Shown: in pieces, positions 1 to 7,200 of the stretch
How positions within the stretch are numbered: position 1 is the first letter of the stretch
Layout of the letters: each line of letters starts with the position of its first letter
DNA from: JBBRHH01 sp038222915
GTDB taxonomy: Bacteria > Planctomycetota > Phycisphaerae > Tepidisphaerales > Tepidisphaeraceae
Assembly (NCBI GenBank): GCA_038222915.1
Contig: JBBRHH010000279.1
Location: forward strand, 1 to 7,912
DNA: 7,912 bases
Direction of reading: 5' to 3'
The notes under the pieces: generated by a model
The model's database searches: none
What the model saw: only the letters and a program-made list of their open reading frames with translations
Told to the model about the DNA's origin: nothing
Position numbers and translations under genes: made by a program

Positions 1-2094
1 CGCATTTTCATTGGGAGCAACATCCGACTCCAATTTGACAGGCAGGTCTTCAGAAAATTGTCTTTTGATGTCCGCCTGCAGCAGGCGCGCCACTCCAGCC
101 AATTGACCGCCCGGTGCGCAGGCAATTGGCGTGTTAGGTCCGATTGCAAAACGTCCGTCTCTCTTCGCCAGTTCCCTGGGTCGAGGCCAGATCACCGGAT
201 CGGGCAGTTTCGTCAACTGTTCAAACTTGATCGGCGGCTTCACATCAGGGACGAGCGCCTTAAATACCTTGATTTCGTCATCCGGATGATCGCCTTTCGG
301 CTCGGCCCACACCCATATTTCCGCGACACCAAAAAGGCCGACCATGCAGTTTGGGCGGCCAAGATTGGGCGAACTGACGGCCGCACCATTTCCCCATTTT
401 CCGAAGGTCCCGAGGGCCAATCGCAACTGCTGTGCGACCGAGTCTATTCCGGTCTGGCTGAAATATACTGGGAGCATCGATGCCAAGTCGCGTTCAGTCC
501 CCGGCCCATTAAAGCGGTAAACCGGCGCGAAACTGTCCTTTGGATCACCACTGCCCCGCACGAGAATCTCCAGATTGCGCACGCCGGTGTTGATCTGCTG
601 AATGTCTACGCGCCGGATGTAATATTTGTCCTTGAAATCGATCACGATGTCGTGCGGATCTCCTGAGGCCCAGCGATTGACCGGCCAGCCCGCCCACGAG
701 TCGTCGCCGGTGAGGCTGCCTTTCGAAAAGGGCAACCACCCCTGCATGCCGCCAACGTCAAAGCTGCCGGAGGGAAGTCCACAAAACTCGGGCACGACGT
801 GATCGCCATAGATCACTTGAAATGGAAAGTTTTCAAACTCCTCCGGACCAATGTCGGGCCGCGGCGGAGGGCTGGCGAGCGGCTTGCGTATAGGCCGGCC
901 AATGTAATTCCAGGCTTCGGGCATTTCTTTCGCATCCGGATCGGGAGCGCCCAGCGACCGATATGGACTCGGTCCAAAATCATGCATTGGGGCCTTGAGA
1001 TAGGTATAAGCTCCTTCCGGCGCAGCCTTGTTCCGATTCTTCAGGTTGCGCTCCGGCATCCAATCGTTGTTCGTCAGACAGATCCAATTGGCGGGAACGT
1101 CATCCAGAATCGGCTTCAGATGAAATGCCGGCGGCGTTGCGCCTTCGAATTTCAAATCCACCAAGACGCTGGCAATACTTTTGGGTACCGTGAAATCGAG
1201 CCGGTTGGCTTTGTCCAGATCTTGTGCCGCGAGCGGCTTGTCTTCCGCCAGAATCGTGACGCCACCCCTGGGCGTCTCGCCGGTCCAGTTAAGCGCGTAG
1301 TGCATGCCCGGGCGAACCGCCACTTCCTGCCTGCCCGAAACCGCCGCGTTCTGTAGCATGTTCTCCGCGGCAAAACAGAGGTTCGCATTGTAGGTCACCA
1401 CATCTTCGGAGATCGTGGGGATGTGCGGCCAGCACGATCGCATCCGAAGCGCACCAGTCTCAGAGTTCTTTCCGTAGCGTGTGAATTTGACCCCCCAAAC
1501 TTCTCCGCGAAGCGGCGTGCCGGTGATGCCCGCCACATACTTGAACGGAATGGCTAGTTGGGCGAACCAGCGGTTTGGACCCGCTTTGCATTCAAATGTG
1601 ATTTTGGGTTGTTCGCGCCAGGCGCCGCCGGTCACAACACCGGCTCGATTTCCCATGACATGGCATCGCGCGCCACGCCCGCGGGTGTCGCCGATTTCCA
1701 GGTAGACGCCGACGTGATCCGCGGCCAACGTCTCCTTGCCATCGATCTGTTGCTGGTCGAGTTCAGCCTCTTCGCAATCAAACGCGATATACAGGGCCGT
1801 GTCGTCGTAAAGACAGTAAACAACGCTCTGTCGGCCACACGGTTCGGTGGACGGAAAGTTCGTAAACGCCGAAGACGTCTTTCCCGCCTGTTTCCAGAGA
1901 GGATCGTTGAGCGTTCCGTCGAGCTTCGGGGCGTGGTCGCATTTGGTCGCGACGATTGTGCGATTGGCAAGATCGACATCGCGCAGGTACTTGGTGCGAA
2001 ACGCAAATTCTTCGGCCGCCGGCGCTCGTCCCGCACTGGCAAGGAGAGCCAACGCGATCGCGAACAGTCCTGCTTTAAGAGGGTTCAGATTCAT
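1..2094 (-). CDS. Exported multidomain carbohydrate-active protein: CBM9-like, discoidin-like and GH20b-like domains (3' end beyond window)
   Basis: This frame is open for 698 codons from the ATG at 2094 to the window edge; I checked it codon by codon and found no stop. The N-terminus is a signal peptide: K7, a hydrophobic core at about 9-19, and a probable cleavage site after A26 or A27. Residues about 50-240 resemble a CBM9-like sugar-binding domain, with KLDGTLNDPLW at 57-67, a YDDTALYIAF strand at 96-105 and DHVGVYLEIG at 126-135. Residues about 440-595 look like a discoidin/F5/8C-type beta-sandwich (DIVIDFKDKYYIRRVDI, then a strand ending in LEILVRG). Residues about 631-695 (PVIWPRPRELAKRDGRFAIG, then a helix LAGVARLLQADIKR) match the GH20b domain that precedes the catalytic barrel in beta-hexosaminidases and some other glycosidases. 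The barrel would lie off-window, so substrate and activity are unproven. Residues about 245-440 are unassigned. An upstream in-frame stop at 2101-2103 fixes the start. The protein probably acts in the periplasm, at the cell surface or outside the cell. Confidence 0.85.
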   Translation of the reverse strand, partial: MNLNPLKAGLFAIALALLASAGRAPAAEEFAFRTKYLRDVDLANRTIVATKCDHAPKLDGTLNDPLWKQAGKTSSAFTNFPSTEPCGRQSVVYCLYDDTALYIAFDCEEAELDQQQIDGKETLAADHVGVYLEIGDTRGRGARCHVMGNRAGVVTGGAWREQPKITFECKAGPNRWFAQLAIPFKYVAGITGTPLRGEVWGVKFTRYGKNSETGALRMRSCWPHIPTISEDVVTYNANLCFAAENMLQNAAVSGRQEVAVRPGMHYALNWTGETPRGGVTILAEDKPLAAQDLDKANRLDFTVPKSIASVLVDLKFEGATPPAFHLKPILDDVPANWICLTNNDWMPERNLKNRNKAAPEGAYTYLKAPMHDFGPSPYRSLGAPDPDAKEMPEAWNYIGRPIRKPLASPPPRPDIGPEEFENFPFQVIYGDHVVPEFCGLPSGSFDVGGMQGWLPFSKGSLTGDDSWAGWPVNRWASGDPHDIVIDFKDKYYIRRVDIQQINTGVRNLEILVRGSGDPKDSFAPVYRFNGPGTERDLASMLPVYFSQTGIDSVAQQLRLALGTFGKWGNGAAVSSPNLGRPNCMVGLFGVAEIWVWAEPKGDHPDDEIKVFKALVPDVKPPIKFEQLTKLPDPVIWPRPRELAKRDGRFAIGPNTPIACAPGGQLAGVARLLQADIKRQFSEDLPVKLESDVAPNENA

Positions 2095-2096
2095 AG

Positions 2097-2102
2097 CTCC
2101 TC
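2097..2102 (-). promoter_or_regulatory. Shine-Dalgarno GAGGAG for the exported protein, unusually close to the ATG
   Basis: On the minus strand GAGGAG is followed by only two bases (CT) before the ATG at 2094. This is tighter than usual. The site lies directly after the stop of the preceding MoxR gene and overlaps a second in-frame TGA at 2101-2103. The arrangement suggests that ribosomes finishing the MoxR gene reinitiate here (translational coupling). No other plausible start exists for this frame. Confidence 0.6.
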
Positions 2103-2106
2103 AGTT

Positions 2107-3105
2107 TCAAGCGACAGTCGCCAGCTCTTTTGCTTTGAACGCCTCGTCCAGAATCGAGAACGGTGTGACGTTCTCCGCCTCGCCTTCAAAATTCAGCATC
2201 AACCTGTGGCCAAGCACCTGGCGCGCAACGCCGATTACATCCCTGGATTCGGCGGTATCGCGCCCGTCGATGAGTGCCAATACTTTTGCGCCGAGAATCA
2301 ATGCCTGTACTCCGCGTGGGCTGGAACCGTACCGGAGATATTTTTTCGCCGACGCGAGCGACATCGCAGACCCCGGCTGCGTGATCAGGATGAGTTTGAT
2401 CGCGAATTGACGAAGCGTACGCGGCGCTTCAACGGACAGCACCAGTCGTTTGAATGCTTCCGCCTGCGCGCCGTTGATGATCCGGCGTAGTTCCGTGTCA
2501 TTCGCTGAAGACGACTGCTGGCTGATGGCCCGCATTGCGCCGATGTCCGGCTTCTCCAGATGAAGTTTGAAAAAGAATCGATCGAGCTGCGCTTCGGGCA
2601 TGGAGTAAGTGCCGTCCGTGTCCTGCGGGTTTTGAGTCGCGACGACGAAGTACGGCTGTTCGAGGTCGTGGGTCTTTCCAGCGATCGTCACGCGGCGTTC
2701 CTGCATCGCCTCGAGAAGCGCTGACTGCGTCTTGGGTGTCGCCCGGTTGATCTCATCCGCAAGCAAAAGCTGGGTAAAAATCGGCCCCTTTTGAAATTCA
2801 AAGTAGCGTTTACCATCCGAACCCTCAGCCACGATGTTGGTGCCCAGAATATCCGCCGGCATCAGGTCCGGGGTAAACTGCACACGCGAGAACTTCAGGT
2901 CGATCACCCGGCTCAGCGTTTTGACCAGAAGCGTCTTCCCCAGGCCAGGGCTGCTCTCGATCAACAAATTGCCGCCGGCGAAGAAACAGACCAGCATATC
3001 GCGGATGATCCCGCGACAACCCACCACGACTTTGCCCATTTCGGCTTCCAGATCCGAAAACGCGCGCTGGAAATCTTTGACCTCAGCTTCTGGCAGACGG
3101 CTCAT
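2107..3105 (-). CDS. MoxR-family AAA+ ATPase, second copy, with non-canonical P-loop
   Basis: This 332-residue protein has the usual MoxR length and layout and is predicted to be a cytoplasmic, ring-forming, ATP-driven chaperone-like remodeller. Visible motifs are: P-loop ESSPGLGKT at 50-58, where Ser51 replaces the first Gly of GxxxxGKT; the family signature RVQFTPDLMPADILGTN at 74-90; Walker B LLLADEINR at 113-121; sensor 1 ATQN at 156-159; LDRF at 174-177; and the sensor 2 region GSSPRG at 260-265 with R264. The lid domain, about 188-332, differs strongly from that of the first copy. The start at 3105 is supported by GAGGAG six bases upstream. It follows the first MoxR gene by 64 bases and precedes the exported protein by 12 bases, ending in the same frame as that gene. 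The MoxR assignment is firm. The client is unknown, and no VWA or DUF58 partner is visible. Confidence 0.95.
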   Translation of the reverse strand: MSRLPEAEVKDFQRAFSDLEAEMGKVVVGCRGIIRDMLVCFFAGGNLLIESSPGLGKTLLVKTLSRVIDLKFSRVQFTPDLMPADILGTNIVAEGSDGKRYFEFQKGPIFTQLLLADEINRATPKTQSALLEAMQERRVTIAGKTHDLEQPYFVVATQNPQDTDGTYSMPEAQLDRFFFKLHLEKPDIGAMRAISQQSSSANDTELRRIINGAQAEAFKRLVLSVEAPRTLRQFAIKLILITQPGSAMSLASAKKYLRYGSSPRGVQALILGAKVLALIDGRDTAESRDVIGVARQVLGHRLMLNFEGEAENVTPFSILDEAFKAKELATVA

Positions 3106-3111
3106 CGCATA

Positions 3112-3117
3112 CTCCTC
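3112..3117 (-). promoter_or_regulatory. Shine-Dalgarno GAGGAG for the second MoxR gene
   Basis: GAGGAG on the minus strand lies six bases before the ATG at 3105, which is good spacing. Another ATG at 3110 is out of frame and closer to this site, so 3105 is the chosen start. Confidence 0.75.
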
Positions 3118-3126
3118 AACAATGGT

Positions 3127-3145
3127 CGCGATTCAAATGATCGCG
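3127..3145 (-). other. Short inverted repeat in the gap between the two MoxR genes
   Basis: Two perfect 6-base arms, CGCGAT at 3127-3132 and ATCGCG at 3140-3145, are separated by a 7-base loop. They sit in the 64-base intergenic spacer upstream of the second MoxR ribosome binding site. In the transcript this could form a small GC-rich hairpin. No run of U follows, so it is not a standard intrinsic terminator. It may be chance, an mRNA-processing or stability element, or a protein-binding palindrome. Confidence 0.3.
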
Positions 3146-3169
3146 TCAGAATGCACTCCACAACCGCAA

Positions 3170-4213
3170 TCAGACTGCGATTGGCTCCTCTTCAAACTCC
3201 GGAACCTGCTTGAGCAAATCGACGATCACGTCGTCGGAAGTAATCCCATCCGACTCGCCATCGAAATTAATCGCCAGTCTGTGCCGCAACGCCGCCGGCG
3301 CGATATTCTGGATATCGCCGCAACCCAGGCTGTAGCGGCCATCCAAAAGTGCCCGGATTTTCCCACCCAACAGGAGTGCCAGGACGCCGCGCGGACTTGA
3401 ACCGTGTCGAATATATTTGCGCACTTTTTCGGTGGCGTACTGCGACGCAGGGTCCGTCGCCATGACCAGCCGGGCGGCGTAGCTCTCGACATGTCCCGCA
3501 ACAGGCACCTGACGGACGAGTTGCCTCATCCGAAGGATTTCGTCGCGGCTCGTGACCCGCTCGATTTCCGGCGGCGCGGCTGTCGTCGTCCGCTCAATCA
3601 CTTCATCCAGCTCCTCAAACGTAGGGTAGTCGACGATCAGCTTGAACATGAATTTGTCCAGCTGCGCGGCCGGCAGCGGATAGGTTCCAGCTTGCTCGAC
3701 AGGGTTCTGCGTCGCTAAAACGAAAAATGGTTCATCCAGGATATAGGTAATGCCGCCAACCGTGACGCTATGCTCCTCCATGGCTTCCAGGAGCGCCGAC
3801 TGCGTGCGCGGCGTGGCGCGGTTGATTTCGTCCGCGAGCAACAAGTGTGTGAACACAGGCCCGCGCTGAAACTGGAGCGACCTGCGTCCTGTCGCGTCCT
3901 CTGACACCATGTTGGTACCGAGAATATCCGCCGGCATGAGATCAGGCGTGAACTGCACGCGCCGGAAATCGATGTGGAGTGCCTGGCTGAGAACTTTGAC
4001 AAGTTGCGTCTTTCCCAGCCCCGGCACACCTTCCAGCAGCACGTTGCCTCCGGAGATCATCGCGACAACGACTTGTTCCACGACGTCATGCATTCCCACG
4101 ATCATCTTGCCGACTTCTTTCATCACGCGCAGGAAGTCGGAGTTGAACGCCTTGATTTCAGCGGCAATGGCCGTCGTTTCGGTTGAATCTTGCACTGCAC
4201 TTTTCGATGTCAT
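3170..4213 (-). CDS. MoxR-family AAA+ ATPase, first copy
   Basis: This 347-residue protein belongs to the MoxR branch of AAA+ ATPases, which are thought to use ATP hydrolysis to remodel or mature partner proteins in the cytoplasm. Motifs in order are: P-loop EGVPGLGKT at 61-69 (canonical); RVQFTPDLMPADILGTN at 85-101; Walker B LLLADEINR at 124-132; sensor 1 ATQN at 167-170; LDKF at 185-188, with Lys187 where the family usually has Arg; and the sensor 2 region GSSPRG at 271-276 with R275. A roughly 30-residue N-terminal extension precedes the first core helix, and an acidic tail (EFEEE) ends the protein. The start at 4213 has GAGGA seven bases upstream. An ATG at 4220 is out of frame. The gene begins 30 bases after the stop of the TPR/propeller gene, consistent with co-transcription. 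The family call is firm; the specific role is unknown. Confidence 0.95.
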   Translation of the reverse strand: MTSKSAVQDSTETTAIAAEIKAFNSDFLRVMKEVGKMIVGMHDVVEQVVVAMISGGNVLLEGVPGLGKTQLVKVLSQALHIDFRRVQFTPDLMPADILGTNMVSEDATGRRSLQFQRGPVFTHLLLADEINRATPRTQSALLEAMEEHSVTVGGITYILDEPFFVLATQNPVEQAGTYPLPAAQLDKFMFKLIVDYPTFEELDEVIERTTTAAPPEIERVTSRDEILRMRQLVRQVPVAGHVESYAARLVMATDPASQYATEKVRKYIRHGSSPRGVLALLLGGKIRALLDGRYSLGCGDIQNIAPAALRHRLAINFDGESDGITSDDVIVDLLKQVPEFEEEPIAV

Positions 4214-4220
4214 GACTCAT

Positions 4221-4225
4221 TCCTC
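4221..4225 (-). promoter_or_regulatory. Shine-Dalgarno GAGGA for the first MoxR gene
   Basis: GAGGA on the minus strand ends seven bases before the ATG at 4213, inside the 30-base gap after the TPR/propeller gene. It supports 4213 over the out-of-frame ATG at 4220. Confidence 0.7.
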
Positions 4226-4243
4226 GTAGCTGTCCGTCGAAGA

Positions 4244-7200
4244 TTATTTTGCAAGCTTGATGAAGACCATACGCCCACCGCGGGCCGCGATATAAAGCGT
4301 GTCGCCCGTTACGCCCCAGCCCGCCACGCCGTCGAGCACACGCCGATCGCATTCAGCCGGAATGGCCGCTGGGTGCGTAGTGTCGCCAGTGTCGAGGCGG
4401 ACCTGCCATACACGACGATTGGGCATATCGAAGTGGAGCAGCCAGCCATTCCACACAAGCGGCGCTAACGAGATTCCGTTAAGGCCAGCCGCGGGCGCCG
4501 TAGTCGGACCATCCGGTGCTCGCAACAAGCTCTCCCAAACCAGAATCCCCGTCGCTGTGTCAACGCATTCAAGCGTCACGACGCCTTTGCGTAGAAATTG
4601 GACGATGACCCTGTTATCGCTGGCGACAACTGGATCGCAAAGCACTGCGGCACTCAAGGTGCGCCGGAATTTCAGCTCGCCGCTCTTGAGGTCAAAGGCG
4701 GAAATCTCATTGGTCATGTCGTCGATGAGCAAGACCACACCACCCGCCACAATCGGCCGCCTCCAGAGTGCACCGCGGGCAAGATGGGTCTTCCAGATTG
4801 GTTTCCCCGCATCAGTGCTGAGCGCCAGTAGTTCTTCCGCGCTTCTGACAATCAACGCCTTTTCATTAAACACAAGATCACCAGCGCTGCTTTCGCATTC
4901 CCAAAGAGAAGTTCCGTTTCTCCTGTCCATCAACTGCAGGAACTTCGCCGGGATACCCGCCGGCTTCTCGGGAGAATTCGCCTGTTTGTTTTCCCTGGAA
5001 TAGAAGCACGCGACGAACGACGCGTTCGCAAAAAGCGCGGTCGGTGAGATCTGCTTCTTCCATGCGACTTCGTGCCGCGCCAGGTCGATCACACGAAATG
5101 ACGAGCCATCAACAATGGCGGCCGTGTCACTGCCGAGCCAGGTCACCGGTGCACCAGCCCCTTGCACCTGGAAGGTGTGTGCCACCGCGGGATCCGTCGA
5201 TATCTGGAAGAACTGGCCGCCGGATTCGAGAGAGATCGGTCCGTTCGGACTATTCTGCAACGACTCTATTCTGACCGGCAGGGGTAGCATGCCGCAGGAC
5301 GTGAGCTTGATGCCAGCAACCTGTTTGCCGGAGCTCGCGGAATTCGGCTGGAGCAGCTTTCCGGATTCGTGCAGCGCCAGCATCTGCGTGCCGGTGATCC
5401 TCAAACGCTCATCGTACCAGTAGAGCGCGCCACGATGTGCCGTGAGTGTTTCGCGAAGCGTCGCTTCCCCATCCTTGCCATGTCCCAAGGCGAGCATTGC
5501 TCTGGCCCGCAACACTTTGATGTCCGAGACAACATCGGCCGCCTCACCCCCTTCCTGCAATTTCTCCAGCGCCATGAGTGCATCCGTGCAGGCCTGCTGA
5601 CACAAGTCGAATTCGCGAGCGGAGAACCGATGACGGGCCAGTCGAACTTCCACGTCAAGCAGTCGGCGCAAAACGGATTGAACGTACTCGGCCAACGCAG
5701 GGCTTGTTCCGGCCAATTCCACGGCCGTCTTGAATTCGCTGATAGCCTCTTCGCTCGCCCGGACGGTATTCCCGTTCGCAGCGGAGCGATCGAGCAGATT
5801 TGCGAGCGTCGTATGAAATCGAAATTCCTTCTTATTGGCGGTTGCGGCTTTGCGCACCCAGGCGATCGCGTCATCGATCCGGCCCAGTTGAAACATTCGA
5901 CAGCCCAACTGATACACAAGATTGGGTTCGGTGGTGGCCTGTTCGCTCACTGTGTTCCAGTTCGATAGCGCCTTGTCCTGAGTCCCCGAGAGCGCCCACA
6001 GGTCGCCAACGTTCATGATGTATTGCCATTTTCCCGCCGGGCTTAATTCCTGGAGAATCCAGTTCTCTTGAATGGCTCCCTCAAATTCGTCAGTCGCAAC
6101 CAGCGTTCTGGCCAATGCGGAATGGGCCTCAAGATTCTTCAGGTCCATGTCGACGACTGATTTGTAGAGCGATTTGGCCCGCGCCACGTCGGTCCTGACA
6201 GGGTCATCTCCCACCTTCGCATCGACCCGTGTGGTTTCGTTGATCTGGGCCAGCAGCATCATGTTGTCGGCGTTTCGCGGATCGCTGCTGACCAGTGCCT
6301 GCAAATAATAGATCCACGGCGCGAGCCCTTCGCCTTTGGCCCCGCCCAGCAGCTTCTTGTTCTTCTCCTCGTCGGTCGGCTCGCTCATGAAATCCTTGCT
6401 GTGGCGGCCATAATTCCAGCACAGCGTGATGATGCGATCATTTACGAGCCGCTTGAAATAGTAGCTTGGGGCAAGTTCCAGCGCCGCGACATAGTGTTGG
6501 ATTGACTTGTGAAATTCCTTGCGCGAATAGTGCAGGTCCGCCAGTGCACTACGGCAGACGAAGCTCTTGGGGAACACATTCGTCGCGGCATAACCAATGA
6601 TGTCGCGCGCTTCGTCCGGCCGATTGTGATTCTGAAAAACCCGACTCAGCCTCAGGTAGCCGCTCTCATCGAGCGACCCTTTCGCCATGAGACCGCTGCG
6701 CAGTTCCACCGCCCGCTGATAGATTTCGCCATCGCGGTCCCTTTCAGCCTCGGCCCAACCTAGGCAAAAGTCGCAGAACTCAAGCGCCGCATCAGACCCG
6801 GTGATTCCCGCCGCATGCGCGCGCTCGTACGCGTCGCGCGCGTTGGATTTCATTCCATATTTCTTGAATGCGCCGGCCATCACCAGGTATTTCTCCGGCA
6901 AAGTGCTTGCAGTGTTTTGAAGCAGCGTTAACGCCTTTTGAACCCTGGCGGTATCGCCCATTTCCCAATAAGTGTCGGCCAAACCCGTATAGGCTTCGAA
7001 ATTGTCGGGCATGATCTCTACCAGCTTTTGATAAAGATCGGCCTTGTGAGTCAGCGCGTTGGCGTCGCCAGCCTTGGCGTAGTGAAGCAACAAGTCTGAG
7101 ATGATTGTCACGTCGCGTGGGGCCAGTTGCTGTGCCCGCTCAAGTGCTTGAAGCGCCGCCGACTCATCCCCAAGGCTCTCGAACCCGAGTGCCAGGTCGC

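Noticed and set aside
58..666. 202-codon plus-strand open frame
   Set aside because: It is antisense to the discoidin/GH20b part of the exported protein and has no domain or convincing ribosome binding site.
1632..2042. 136-codon minus-strand open frame
   Set aside because: It is an out-of-phase reading of the signal-peptide/CBM9-like region of the gene at 1..2094, with low-complexity Arg/Ser/Pro composition.
1558..2490. 310-codon plus-strand open frame
   Set aside because: It lies antisense across the 3' end of the second MoxR gene and the 5' end of the exported protein, both well supported. The translation is rich in Arg with no recognisable motif, as expected from an antisense shadow in GC-rich coding DNA.
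3127..3145. Intrinsic terminator between the MoxR genes
   Set aside because: The stem is only six base pairs and no U-tract follows it on the transcribed strand.
3106..3169. Separate promoter for the second MoxR gene in the 64-base gap
   Set aside because: The best -35/-10-like pair (TTGTGG and TCATTT, 17 bases apart) matches the consensus too poorly to support a promoter.
5401..5919. 172-codon minus-strand open frame
   Set aside because: It overlaps the TPR gene in another phase. The TPR pattern continues uninterrupted in the main frame through this region.
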